64,000 nt of DNA from Diphasiastrum complanatum (GCA_029204225.1 CM055095.1:13982049-14046048), one strand, 5' to 3'. Shown: positions 1 to 15,810, counted from the first letter of the stretch. Translations and numbers: made by a program. Notes: a model not told the origin generated them from the sequence alone.

Positions 1-400
1 AACATCCACGCGTGTATAACTTCTGCGTGGATAATCCATGCAAAACTTGAGTGCCAATAAAACCTCATTTCCGTGAGCATTCTTGCTCCTCTTTTTTTGC
101 TTTCAAGTTCTAGTGGTTTTCCTAATCTAGTGTTTAGTGCCGCTTGCTTGTTATTGCTCTTCCAAGCTCTATAGATCTTGCTTGCTTGCTTGCTTTTGGT
201 TGCTCTTCCTTGCTAGTGATCTTGCTCTTGCTATTGCTTGCAATCTCTTCCTAATCTATTGATCTTGCTTGCTATTGATCTTGCTTGCTCTTGCTTACTA
301 TTGATCTATGCTTTCTTGTCATTGCTTACTCTTCTAATCTAACACTCTTTCACTCCCATTCTCCACTACTTTCTAACTTTTAAAGTTTTTCTTTGATAAA

Positions 401-742
401 ATGTCTTCAAGTGGTAGGTCAAGTGGAAGGTCAAGTGGGAGACCATCTAGGAGAAGAGCTTGTGAGGAGCCCGAAGAATATAATCAAGAGTGCTTTGAGA
501 ATCTATCTCCTCAACAAAGAGATAGAATCAAAAATCTTGTGTTATCTTCTTCGGGTGAATCATCTGAGAGAAGAGCTTCCGAAGATGTCCCTTCCCAGGA
601 ATTGTGTAGTGTGTATTATGATCTTAATCCACGTGGTGGAGTTATAAAAAATATGTGTGGCAATGTAGTTCATGTCTGTTTGCATGATTTAGTTACTTTA
701 TATTTTGTTGAATGTAGCTTAGTGATTTTGGAAGACACATGA
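401..742 (+). CDS. Small CACTA-associated ORF (copy A), function unknown
   Basis: 113 codons. The N-terminus is Ser/Gly/Arg-rich (SSGRSSGRSSGR), followed by an acidic and basic stretch with NLSPQQRDRIKNL, then the motif VYYDLNPRGGVIKN. The plus-strand ORF at 22870-23089 in CACTA element B has the same plan: a Ser/Gly start, TLEQRTQLQNML, a variable linker and YYDVDPQGNIIAN. The start is chosen because both copies begin MS(S/V)SG. After residue 85 the similarity ends and the remaining residues may be intron read-through. A continuation in another frame at about 739-830 (VEYKQDYDHGYAGLKAF) could be a second exon. It may be the first exon of the second CACTA gene (the TNPA-like DNA-binding protein). 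I do not recognise a Pfam domain by eye. Confidence 0.45.
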   Translation: MSSSGRSSGRSSGRPSRRRACEEPEEYNQECFENLSPQQRDRIKNLVLSSSGESSERRASEDVPSQELCSVYYDLNPRGGVIKNMCGNVVHVCLHDLVTLYFVECSLVILEDT

Positions 743-1674
743 CCGTCGTGGAGTACAAACAAGATTACGATCATGGATATGCCGGCCTTAAGGCTTTTAT
801 GGAATCCCATGGATTGTTTCCAATCGTAAACTCATAACCTTCATTATTTTGTGATTGTTTACTTTGTGGTTTACAAGTAAGTTTAATCTCAATTTAATTG
901 AATCTTTGATTCTATTTTGTAGAGAGGCTCTACAACTTCAAGAGTTCGTGATGTGGAAGAAAAGGTGAAAATATTGAGGAGCAAAATGTGGAAGAGAACG
1001 TGAATGAAAGCGAAGGGGAGTTTGAAGATGTGGACACCAACATACACTTACAAGAGAAGGAAGCGGGGAGGGAGGAAGTGATGATGAGTAGAGTTTTAAA
1101 ATTAAATGTACGGCCTTGTAGAAAGCAATGTATGAAGGGGGGATTTATTCTCTAATCAATGTACTTTTTTTTAAATCAATCAATATAATGTTTTAGCACT
1201 ACATCATTCTTGCAAAAATTTTGAATGCATATATTTTTAATTCATGAATGCAAATGTATAGTCTATTGAATGCATATCTATTGAATGCAAATGTATTTAT
1301 TGATGTATTCAATGCAATGAATCAAAATAAATGTGAATTTACCTTTACTATTGTATCTCCATTGTTTTGCAATCTTTGCTTTTCCTTTTGCGTGCACTTG
1401 ATCTTTCAATCCTTTGCAATGAAAGCTCTTTTTTCATTTTTCATATCCAAGCCTACATCACAAACAAAAAAGATCTTAAAACTTATGATCACAAAAACAC
1501 ATACTATTAACATCCATCAATGAACTAAAAACTCTAAACACTATCAATATTCTCACTCACATTGATCCCCATCTCATCTTCATTCCCATCTATACTCTCT
1601 TTTTCTCTCTCTCACACAAAAGAAAAAGGAAGTCGACCTCTAGTTTAGGAGCGAACCACAAATGTTTTTTTCTT
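743..1674. other. Interior of CACTA-like element A, no clear gene
   Basis: Short coding-like patches occur at 739-830 and after a possible acceptor near 920 (about 922-1100, Glu/Lys-rich). From 1150 on the DNA is AT-rich and no domain is recognised. Positions 61-400, left of the small ORF, are a T/C-rich leader with repeated TTGC units. Confidence 0.4.
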
Positions 1675-2206
1675 TTGCGTGGATTATCCACGCGTGGATA
1701 ATCCACGCAAAATCCAAAGATTTAATAGTGTGGATACCGCGTTGATATAGAAAAAAAATTTATCCACACGGTATCCACGGCCCCAGCTCTCTGGATTTCG
1801 CGTGGATAAAAAAAATTTCACGTGGATAATTTGCCACGCGGTATCCACGCGAAAGTCGAGCCTTTTTTATAAATCTTACTATGGTGTGGATAATCCACGC
1901 GTGGATTATCCACGCCAAATTAAAATTCTCATTTCCGGCTCCGGGTATCAGAAGTTTGCCCGGCTGCCGGTTGTTGGAGTTGGCATGGATAATCCACGCG
2001 TGGATTATCCACGCAGTTTGAATTTCACGACCTCTGGCCGATCTGCTGCCGGAAATGACACTTGCGTGGAACATCCACGTGTGGATAATCCACGCGACCA
2101 TATCCACGCGTATATCCACGACTATATCCATGTGAAAAAAAATTTGGCCGCGCCACCTCCTTTGTATTGTGCGTGGATATTTGCTACACGTGTTCTTGTG
2201 ATAGTT
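1675..2206. repeat. Array of palindromic subterminal repeats
   Basis: At least four good copies of back-to-back GTGGATAATCCACGC / GCGTGGATTATCCACGC lie near 1680-1712, 1884-1913, 1983-2013 and 2064-2095, with many half sites (ATCCACGCG, GCGTGGATA) between them. Each unit is its own reverse complement, so the array reads alike on both strands. Such arrays bind the second transposon protein in En/Spm-type elements (family knowledge); binding here is inference. Confidence 0.7.
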
Positions 2207-7649
<5,443 letters not shown>

Positions 7650-7865
7650 TTAGCAAAAAACATGAAACAATTCATCGTTGGTTATGTTTTCGTTCTTGTC
7701 CAATCCTTTGAGCTTCAAATATACATAGAAAAAATGTTTACGAATTGTATTTTTCAACAATGATAATGCACATAAAATTTGTACAAGTACATGATGGCTC
7801 GTTGTTGATAAAGACATGGTATTCTATTCCCTTTGTTAAAGTATCAAAACTCAAAATCAAGAAAG
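7650..7865 (-). pseudogene. SWIM zinc-finger fragment (MULE/FAR1-like or plant SWIM protein)
   Basis: Read on the minus strand, one frame gives GIEYHVFINNEPSCTCTNF and another, after a frameshift, gives RKHFFYVYLKLKGLDKNEN followed by NITNDELFHVF and a stop. This is the pattern of a SWIM zinc finger: CxC, a spacer, then CxH (here RxH, first Cys lost) and a downstream segment ending E-L-x-x-F. SWIM fingers occur in Mutator-type transposases and FAR1 relatives. The frameshift and the lost Cys mark it as broken. Upstream coding (above 7865) is not recognisable. Confidence 0.5.
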
Positions 7866-8007
7866 TTTGCTGATTTCTATTAATGAATGTACTAACATAT
7901 TAAACTTTTGCAATCAAATTGAGACCATGTGCTGCACATTTTTGCATAGCAACCAATTACCTTATCATCACCTTATACTTTTTCTATAGTTGGTTCTGCC
8001 CTTCTGC

Positions 8008-8780
8008 AAGCTACTACGAATGCTCTATGCACGGGCTCCTTCTCCCCTTCCCTCTCCCAAGGTTTGATTAAACTCATTCCCGAAACTGACTCTCCCTCAA
8101 GGATTGCTGACTACCGTCCCCTGACAATGTTGCCAAAATCATAGCTAAGGTGAATGCTAGGAGGATTTCCCCTCTTCTCCCTTCTCATATATCCAAGAAC
8201 CAGGCTAGATTTCTTAAATGTAGAGCCCTCTTTGATAATATTCTTAACATCTAGTCGGCTATTGATTCTACTCTTTGGTTTAATTATCTGGCACTTCTTC
8301 TCAAGATCAATTTTGACAAAGATTTTGACCGTATTAGTTGGAATTACATCTTTGTTTGCTACTCTTCGTTCAGTCTGCCTGACTCCCTTGCTAAGCTCAT
8401 TCATGCTCTCTTTGCTCCTGCCTCTTCTTCTATTCTTTTCCTGGGAGTCCTCTCTCTATCCTTCCCAGTTTCATATAGTATCAGACAAGGTTGCCCTCTC
8501 TCCCGCCCTCCTCTTTGTATATTGCTAAACTGAACACCTCATTTTCCATATCCTTAAACTTAATTCCTCCCCCTCCTTCTGCCCCTTCTCTTTCCGTGAT
8601 ATCCTCATTGGCCCTCAGCTCTTTGCCGACGATTTGGCCTACATTATCGAGCTACATCACCTTCTACTTCTCTCCTCCTTCTTGAGTTATATAGATTTTG
8701 CAACTTCTTTGACTCTTTGATCAACTTGCAAAAATCTGACATATTGTACTCTCGCATGATATCTCTCTTGTTTGGTGTCT
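8008..8780 (+). pseudogene. LINE reverse transcriptase, finger and palm remnant
   Basis: The segment encodes TNALCTGSFSPSLSQGLIKL and IPETDSPSRIADYRPLTML at 8008-8133, a stop and frameshift, then palm motifs. The FADD catalytic box (equivalent of YADD) is at 8622-8633 and both Asp codons survive. At least three frameshifts and several stops separate the blocks. Family: RVT_1 of plant L1-clade LINEs. It would copy LINE RNA at the insertion site if intact. Confidence 0.85.
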
Positions 8781-8784
8781 AAAT

Positions 8785-9429
8785 GTGGAACTTAATGTCC
8801 TTTCTCATGGAACCATTTTTAGGTACCTTGGGTTCCCTCTTGGTGCTTCTTTATCCAATAGAGTCCATTTTGATTGGATCTTGGAGAAAATCAACAATAA
8901 ATTGCTTCTTTGGAAATCTTCTAACTTATCTTTCCCTACTAGACTCATTGTTCTCAAACACATCATCTTTGCCTATTTCACGCACTTTCGTTTCCTGTGG
9001 TTTCTTCTCCCTTCTTACTCTCTCTCTCTCTCTATTGCTAAATCCTTTCAAAAATTCCTTTGGAATAATCGGCCTAGTCTCCTTAACTGGGATATATGTT
9101 TGGCTCCTAAGAAGATTAGGGGTTTTGGTCTTCTCGATCCTTCTATTACCTCCCTCTCTCTCCTTTACAGATGTATCCACTCCAATTTTACATCTCCACA
9201 ACCTTGGTCCCTGATGATGACAGCTATCCTCCCCCCCTTCTTTTGTTTCAAGATAACCCTCCCCATTCTTATTTCCTTGAGTTCACCCGTTTATCTTTAC
9301 TCTTCTCCATCTCTCTCCCTCCTCTGTTCAAGTCTATCTATAGAATTCTCATTTCTATACACGAGCTTACCTTTTGGATTGGTGCTAGCTCTATTTCTCC
9401 TCTGGAATCACTGTGATTCTCTAAGGTGA
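8785..9429 (+). pseudogene. LINE reverse transcriptase, thumb and connection remnant
   Basis: The longest open frame of the element (214 codons). It starts in the conserved block after the palm: FRYLGFPLGASLSN, then WILEKINNKLLLWKSSNLSF and PTRLIVLKHIIFAYFTHF, KFLWNN and WDICLAPKKIRGFGLLD. These are the standard landmarks of plant LINE RTs after the active site. The ATG at 8785 is internal to the polyprotein, not a true start. The frame ends in low-complexity Ser/Leu-rich sequence from C/T-rich DNA. Confidence 0.85.
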
Positions 9430-10250
9430 TCACCATCAATTCTAAACCTCTAGCAGTGACTGAAAATAGACTCTGCCACAATGTATCTTGTAAGGGAATG
9501 GTTACGTGGGAACACATCATGAACTCCATCTACTCTCTTAGCCTTTCTCGTTTCAAATCTGATCTTGGGCTTACCACTCGTGAAACCAGATTCATTTCCT
9601 ACACTTTCTCTCATAAGGACCTTGGGCCTCTTTCTACCTCCACTTCCACAGGGTCAGAGCACTAATTGACTTTTCAAGTCTTTGGACAAAACTGGAAAAA
9701 CCTCCTACTCTTCCGTCTTCTCTGCCATCAAAGAGCCGAATTTTACTTTCTCTTGGTTTAATGCCAAATGGAACCTTTCAGATCCCCCCCACATTTGGAA
9801 AGCCAAATTTCAGCACACTCACAAGATCAAGACTAGCAAACTCAGAGTTTTCTCTCTCATGATTCTACAACTTTCTCTTCCTGTTCGTGCCCATTATAGA
9901 GCGGATGTTACACATGTCTGTTCTAAATGTAAAATGTTAGATGAAGCTATGTCTCACCTTTTTTTTTATTACCAAGCCGCTCTCTGGAAGTCAGTGACTG
10001 ATCTCTTTATTGTCTCTTTCATACCAGATTCAGGAGATTCAATCATATAGATGTGTAGTTGAATGATATTATTTTGGACGATTTGAAGATTAATGTTTTC
10101 TGGCAATGCATTAAGATTATCAACTTTATGGAACATTTGGTTAGAAAGGAATAGTAGGGAATTTTGGAATGGTGACTTTATTATCTCCCCCCTTCTACTT
10201 TTCAAGGAGGCTAATAAACTTGTGCTCCTTTGATTTTTCTTTTATTACAT
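9430..10250 (+). pseudogene. LINE C-terminal zinc-binding (zf-RVT) remnant
   Basis: At 9682-10050 the frame reads WKAKFQHTHKIKTSKLRVFS, then THVCSKCKMLDEAMSHLFFY, which is the C-x2-C ... H pattern of the zf-RVT domain found at the C-terminus of plant LINE ORF2 proteins. After a stop, about 10110-10170 gives TLWNIWLERNSREFW, the usual end of this domain. Frameshifts break it. Confidence 0.75.
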
Positions 10251-10844
10251 GTACTTTTTTGTAAAATTTCTCTAAACCAAGGTTAACAATCTTTGAGAGA
10301 GAGAAAAAATTATCAACCTTATTTGTTGGAGGGCTCTCAAAGAAATTAAGTGCGAAACAGGAAATAGAGCTCCAACATAGAGAACATTACAAGATATTTA
10401 CCAAACTTCAACAACAACATTAACTTAGATCGAATGGAGGAATGTCTTGGTAGGTGTCAAAGGCAACCATGAAGGGAGCGAAATAATTAGGCATCTGAGA
10501 TAGCCATGCTTCCTTTGAGATTAGACATTCCAAATTGAGTGAGTGTCAATTGAGAAAGGAAATTATCAGAAAGCATTTGTAGTGGAATACACATAAAGAA
10601 AACATAGAATTTGAATTAAGCTATTGTGAATACAACGATCAGATCACGATCTTGTGCCCAAGAATGGTTCACAGTAGTGGTGCACTGTGTGTAGTAATCT
10701 TACTTAGCTAGCTATAGATTAAATAACTATCTTTATTCCTTGAATGGCTTTCACTCTCTCAAATATCTCTGATTCGGTGGAATCAAATAGTTAAGACACA
10801 ATGGAGTTCGCTTAGGAGCTTTGATTCACTCCTCTCCACTTACA
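10251..10844. other. No recognised gene
   Basis: AT-rich stretch between the LINE and a copia LTR; no motif seen. Confidence 0.4.
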
Positions 10845-11313
10845 TGTATGTTCATCATCATGGTTGGTTATTATCGCATGAGTTGTTGTTATGTTATCAT
10901 GGTTATTATCGCAAGACTGTGTGGGCAACGAACGTGAAACAACACAAGTATTGAAAAAGTGCTAAAGTGAACTATGATGTGGTCTGCCTCGAAGGAGGCA
11001 GTGTGGATGACGTGGTCCTTGAATTCAAAGACTTTGAATTCGAAGTAGGTCGAAGAAGATGTAGAACACAAATACCTCGAACTCGAAGAGTTCATCGTCG
11101 ATCCTGCTTCTGCTCCAGTTGATTGATTTCACAGGCGTTCGACTTCAGAGAGTGAGGCTGCAGTGTTGTTTTAGAGAGAGAAAGAGAGAATTTATATTTA
11201 CATAGTGTACTGGTGCTCAAAATTTGAGATGAACTCGAATGATTCGTGTTTTGATGACTTGAATTCTAATATATTTGTCATCTGGTGAGTTGGAGTGATG
11301 TTTAATTCCAACA
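10845..11313 (-). repeat. Copia 3' LTR (left boundary uncertain)
   Basis: On the minus strand an LTR starts TGTTGGAATTAAACATC at 11313, directly after the polypurine tract TAAGGGGGC (11314-11322). A TATA-like ATAAATTC lies near 11195. The chosen end, ...GAACATACA at 10845, is the first good CA but is a guess. The LTR carries short GAATTC/TCGAA-rich repeats at 11020-11090. Confidence 0.55.
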
Positions 11314-12320
11314 GCCCCCTTAAGCTTAACTCCTAGGATCCTGATTGAAATTAAGCAAGGTACATAATGCAACATGCTTTTATCTTGACTGAGGCTTAGT
11401 CAAGATATCAGCCAACATACTGGCAGTAGGATAGTAACTTAATTTGACATCTTTATTCTGAACTTTCTCTCTAAGAAAATGAAATTGAACTGCAATGTAT
11501 TTAGTTCTAGAGTGAGTTTGTGGGTTCAGAGATAGAGTAATGCAGCTCTGATTGTCGCAATGGAATATAGTTGGACTGATTTAAGAGATCATAAGATCCT
11601 GAAGCAATCTTCTGAGCCAGATAATTTTCTTCACTACAGAGGTAGTTGTGACATATTCTGATTCTGTGGAGGACTAAAAAATGCATTTCTGCTTTCGACT
11701 ATTCCAAGAAATGAGTCCTCTTGCTAGAAAGCAAAGATAGCCAGATGTGGATTTTCTTGTGTCCAGATTACCAGCCCAATCAGAGTCACAATAAGTAAGT
11801 AATGGCAAGGCATCTTCTGTATTTCCATTATGGCAAAAAAAATAGTGCTTAGTGGCTTGAATGTATCTTAGTACTCTGAGTAGAGCCTTCCAGTGAGGTA
11901 GGCCAGGATTTGACATAAATTGTAACAATGTGCTGACTGTAAATGCTAGATTAGGTCTAGTGCAGACCATGGCATACATGATCGATCCGACTATCGACTA
12001 ATAGGGGTAGTTGCACATTTGTTTCTTCTCTGCATCAGTGTTCGGACACGTATCCTTTGACAGTTTGAATCTTGGTCTGTTGACTTGCAGTTTTTCATGC
12101 CATACCTATAGAGTACACTGGTTTTATACATTTCTTGACTTAACGTTGTCAAAAATTAGTGGGATATCAATGGAAGTAGAACAACGGACGGTCCATAGGC
12201 GAGTCTATTGACTTGCAGTTTTTCATGCCATACCTATAGAGTACATTGGTTGTATATCTTTCTTGACTTAACGTTGTCAGAAATTACTAGGATAGCAGCA
12301 GAAGTAGAACAATGGATCGG
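11314..12320 (-). pseudogene. Ty1/copia polyprotein remnant: RT end and RNase H
   Basis: On the minus strand: RT C-terminus with LYRYGMKNCKST (about 12130-12075), a linker with CPNTDAEKKQM in a shifted frame, VGSIMYAMVCTRPNLAFTVS, LPHWKALLRVLRYIQ, the RNase H block YCDSDWAGNLDTRKSTSGYL and LISWNSRKQ (11979-11674), then THKLTLELNTLQFNF-type sequence that in the right frame ends at the polypurine tract. Stops and frameshifts are frequent. The RT catalytic YVDD region, integrase and gag are absent. Copia RNase H removes the RNA template during reverse transcription; this copy cannot. Confidence 0.85.
12075..12317. repeat. 127-bp tandem duplication inside the copia RT
   Basis: Positions 12075-12190 and 12202-12317 are near copies (both encode the RT segment YGMKNCK on the minus strand) that differ by scattered point changes. 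Confidence 0.85.
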
Positions 12321-12323
12321 AAG

Positions 12324-12946
12324 TGCAACAGTTACTAGCAATAATCAAAATGAATAAACAGTAGTAATGTTCAATAGAACAAAAACGGTAGTGTAAAATT
12401 GTACTCGTGATAAAAATCAGAAGGTGAGTGCATGGGCATGAAGCTGATGAGCGCAATTTTGTGAGGCTCAGATATTTTAGAGCTTCCGTCTCTTTATAGA
12501 TAACTACCTAAAAAGATATTTATTTATAAGATATTTTCAAGTGTTTCAGGTCAATGCTTTTCTACCTACTTAATTGATTACAGCCACCTTGTAGTTGGTA
12601 ACCGCCTTTTAAGTAATAAAGACTATGTATAAGTAGGTGAACTGCCATAAAGTCTTAGATCAACTTTTCACTGATGACGAAGTCAGATTGTTCAGCCTAG
12701 TCCGATTTGTCGGCTGTCTCAGATTTAGATTTGTGGTTGTCTCAGATTTGTCGGCTGGGTCAGATGTGTCGGCCGAGTCTGATTTGTCAACCGAGTCAGA
12801 TTTGTCGGTTGAGATAAATTTGTCGGTCGAGTCAGATTCGTCGGTTGAGTCAGATTTGTCATATTTCTCAGATTTGTTGTTTGAGTCAAAAAATTTCAGA
12901 ATGCTCATTACTGAATGGATTTGGTCCTAAGCATAGAAATCCAACA
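12324..12946 (-). repeat. Copia 3' LTR with internal minisatellite
   Basis: On the minus strand the LTR begins TGTTGGATTTC at 12946, right after the polypurine tract TTAAGGGGAG (12947-12956), and probably ends ...GTAACTGTTGCA at 12324, giving about 623 bp. It abuts the duplicated RT of the neighbouring copia, so this element was inserted into, or recombined with, that one. Confidence 0.6.
12698..12890. repeat. 18-bp minisatellite, unit GAGTCAGATTTGTCGGTT
   Basis: About ten degenerate units. Read on plus they give repeated S-V-E-S-D-L, on minus D-K-S-D-S-T. Both ORFs are by-products of the repeat. Confidence 0.9.
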
Positions 12947-13275
<329 letters not shown>

Positions 13276-13292
13276 GAGATGGATGTTAGCTC

Positions 13293-13826
13293 AAATCCTC
13301 AATGTGCATGCTAATGGAAAAACCATTACTAATCAAAACAAGAACAATGAAATGGAAAGCAAGTAGAAAACACAACAATAGCATTAGCATGAGGGATTAG
13401 CAGATGAGGATGCTTTGGCTCTCAAAAATAGAGTCCCCTCCTCTCAATAAGCATGGAAAATGGTTACATATGGTGCCTTTTTATCTTTGGGGTGGCCCTT
13501 GCCCCTTGGTTCCTATTGGAAGGTGGGATTGAAATCCACACCCTTCGCAAGAAGCACAAACTAATCTATGGTGTAGGAAGAAGCACATCCCACCTACTAC
13601 CATTTGACTTTGACTAGTTTACAAAACTTAGAATTAAGTTAAGCTTAAACTTGGCCTCTTACCATTATTTTAATTACATGGCCCACAGTCAAGTTTTATT
13701 GCCAAAACTATTAATTTACAAGTGCTCATTGAGCCATGGGCTTATGCACGCAGGATGCCATGACCCTTGCAGCTTATTTCTATTTTTCTGGCCCATTTAT
13801 TTATTTACATGGGAATACCCCCAACA
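13293..13826 (-). mobile_element. Candidate solo LTR, 534 bp, with AGCTC target duplication
   Basis: The segment is flanked by AGCTC (13288-13292 and 13827-13831). The homologous sequence near 28491-28505 has the unbroken site GATGTGAGCTCCTCC, as expected before insertion. On the minus strand it starts TGTTGGGGGTATTCCC, typical for an LTR; the other end lacks the expected CA. Confidence 0.45.
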
Positions 13827-14010
13827 AGCTCCTCCATCACTTTGTTGCTTGTGGATGTTGTTTGTGGTTTCAATGGATGGCAATTAATCAGTGATTGATC
13901 TGCACTCTCCACTAGATCCGAATTTTCACATAGTATGTTAAATCTCTTGTGGATTGTATGAATCCATTTAGGGTCCAAATTGTAATCTTATTTCATGTGG
14001 TATTAGAGTC
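13827..14010 (+). repeat. LTR-end repeat and primer-binding-like site
   Basis: 13827-13945 is close to 28497-28617 (both run from AGCTCCTCCATCAC to TTTTCACATAG). A further 50 bp on lies TGGTATTAGAGTC (13998-14010), close to the TGGTATCAGAGC primer site complementary to initiator tRNA-Met. Confidence 0.5.
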
Positions 14011-14569
14011 AAGTATAAGAGGATGTGTTTGATCAAGATTTGAGTCCAAAATTAATAACTTTTGAGGTGAAAAAACTAGTTTTGGAGGGGCGAGGAAATT
14101 GAGATCAATTATTGTTTTTGAGCCTAACGTTTCTTCCCCACATGGAAGTGTGCAAGATCAAAGAGAATGCCATTTCTTTGTATTAATCTCAAATTAATAT
14201 GTTTGTAGATTTTGATGAGATTTTTGCCTTAAGTGTAGAAAATTCTATAAGGATTTCAAGTCTATGGGTATATTTGAGATTGGATCATCAAATATCATAT
14301 TTGAATTTGATGTTCAAATGTCAAAAAAGTGGTTTTTCAAGTGGAGAAGAGGATAGATCTTGGGGGCCAAAATTGCCAATTTTTGTGTGTAGAATTGACA
14401 TTGTATGAAGCTCAAATTGATCTTTAAGAGAGTGTGAGGATCAAGTTGTAATCCCATTGGGTGTCTATAATAGGGAGGATTCCATATTTGAGTGTACAAT
14501 CTTGGTTGAGATCTTGGTGAATCTCTAGATGTCAATTTCTTCAGATTGGTGGAAAACTAGGACATAAAT

Positions 14570-14581
14570 TGGTATCAAAAC
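14570..14581 (+). promoter_or_regulatory. Probable copia primer-binding site
   Basis: TGGTATCAAAAC matches the tRNA-Met primer site at most positions and lies upstream of the copia gag remnant at 15014. The LTR end would be at about 14563 (ACA). Confidence 0.45.
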
Positions 14582-15013
14582 TTATCGAATCCATCCAACT
14601 CTTACGGTTAGAGTCTTTGGATCTAAGCGAGTCCAATAGGGATGTTTGGATCTGATTTTTGTGTGTTTTAGTCCAATTCTTGTGAGCCTTAATCTTGTGA
14701 TCTAGGCAAGGTCCATTTTCCAAAGTGACTAGATTTTGGTGAACATTGATTCTAAGATTTGTGATCTGGATCTTTTGTAGATCTTTCTTGATTTTTGATA
14801 TGCTCAAATCTAGTTTCTTGAGGATCACAAAATCAATTCGTAGAGTCATTTGACAAGCGTGCACTTGTGTACAAAAATATTTTTAGGTGAAGATTGATTC
14901 TAAGATTTGTGATCAAGATCTTTTGTAGATCTTTCTATTTTTTTTATTTGTTCAAATCTAGTTTCTTGAGTCACAAAATCAATTTGTACAATCATTTCAC
15001 AATTGTATAATCT
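14582..15013 (+). other. Copia leader or decayed gag, no clear frame
   Basis: A block around 14745-14850 (ending TTTTGTAGATC...TCACAAAATCAATT) recurs at 14885-14990, a degenerate direct duplication of about 130 bp spacing. No gag N-terminal domain is recognised. Confidence 0.4.
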
Positions 15014-15512
15014 GTGTACAAGTACTTCCTCATCATGGCATCAATAGGAGGCTACCTATTGGAGGCAAGTAAAAGATTAAATGCTACTTTTGTAGTAAAA
15101 GAGGGCATTTTTCAAAGGAGTGCTTCAAAAGAATGGAGGCGCAAGGCAATCATGCAAATCAGGTTCAAGAAGGTGGTGATAGTCACCTTGAGGAGTCACT
15201 TATGGTATCCAATTTTCCTTCAACAAGCTTCAAAGGTGAAGATGAGCCCTCCCAACTCTTACCTTTTGTTGGGTCTAAGAAATTCATTCTTGATGCAAAT
15301 GGTTGTGAATTCAAGATTAGATTTGTTGGAGATTCTTGCTTGATTAATAAGAGTGATAAAATCATTGCAAGAGGGATCATGTTTGGAAGGCTTTTTAGAC
15401 TTGATGCTTATGCAGAAGCTAATCATGATGGATTAATAGCCGAGGAGGAATTAGCGCAAGTGGAATCATGTCAAAAGGTAATAGATCTTTCCAATCTTCC
15501 CATCATGAATGC
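15014..15512 (+). pseudogene. Copia gag zinc knuckle joined to the pre-integrase domain
   Basis: A CCHC knuckle, CYFCSKRGHFSKEC (C-x2-C-x4-H-x4-C), is encoded at 15082-15123. The same frame continues FKRMEAQGNHANQ and into KKFILDANGCEFKIRFVGDS, then SDKIIARGIMFGRLFRLDAY, which resembles the gag-pre-integrase region that normally lies far downstream of the protease. The protease (DSGA motif) and spacer are therefore missing, an internal deletion of several hundred bases. The frame runs into the left end of CACTA element B at 15513. Confidence 0.7.
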
Positions 15513-15539
15513 CACAAAAACATATCGTGCAAATTCTGA

Positions 15540-15810
15540 TGTCCGCGTCTGACATATAATCGAAAATTTCATAATCCGTTGCAATTCGACATGTCGAGTT
15601 CCGACATCCCAGTAAGAAATCCGAAATTCACAGTCCGGTGATCGGGAAATATTGGCGGCATCCAATTTTTCAAAGGCACGTCGGAGTCCGACATGTCAGA
15701 TTCCGACATACAGACATGGATATGACCTGTCACACATTTTTTAAAACAAAAATACGTGTAATCCGACATGGATGTCGGAATCCGATGTGCATCGAATATT
15801 GACGTCCACA
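15540..15810. repeat. Left subterminal repeats of CACTA B
   Basis: Repeated CCGACAT, GACATGTC and GTCGGAATCCGA motifs in both orientations. They match the right-end array in character but not unit for unit. Confidence 0.65.

Larger units (their letters stand above)
1..2206. mobile_element. CACTA-like transposon A, right part (left end outside window)
   Basis: Palindromic units built on GCGTGGATAATCCACGC occur at the left edge (about 1-50) and as a dense array at 1675-2206, flanking a small ORF (401-742) that is homologous to an ORF in the clear CACTA element at 15.5-23.4 kb. Dense subterminal repeats are a known hallmark of CACTA (En/Spm) elements. The array stops near 2206 with a sequence whose reverse complement reads ACTATCACAAGAACACG, close to a CACTA terminal inverted repeat but with the outermost C lost. 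No transposase is seen here, so it may be a non-autonomous derivative or only one end of a larger element. The CACTA assignment is inference. Confidence 0.5.
7985..10250 (+). mobile_element. Decayed LINE (non-LTR retrotransposon), 3' part
   Basis: RT motifs appear in the right order on the plus strand in several frames: fingers (IADYRPLTMLP), INFDKDFDRISWNY, SIRQGCPLSPALLFVY, the catalytic box QLFADDLAY, the thumb (YLGFPLGAS, LPFW-type helices), then a zf-RVT-like zinc region and the tail TLWNIWLERNSREFW. The 5' ORF1 and endonuclease are missing, as is usual for 5'-truncated LINEs. No clear poly(A) tail or target duplication was found; a degenerate A/T-rich end lies near 10250-10310. Confidence 0.85.

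Noticed and set aside
1675-2206. CRISPR-like array
   Set aside because: Units are palindromes with irregular spacing, no uniform spacers, in eukaryotic DNA next to a transposon ORF.
8926-9201. Minus-strand ORF over the LINE
   Set aside because: Antisense shadow of the RT thumb, which has clear family motifs on plus.
12660-12908. 82-codon minus ORF rich in Asp-Lys-Ser
   Set aside because: By-product of the 18-bp minisatellite in an LTR.
13998-14581. A tRNA gene
   Set aside because: The matches (TGGTATNAGAG types) are primer-binding sites complementary to tRNA ends; no cloverleaf was seen.
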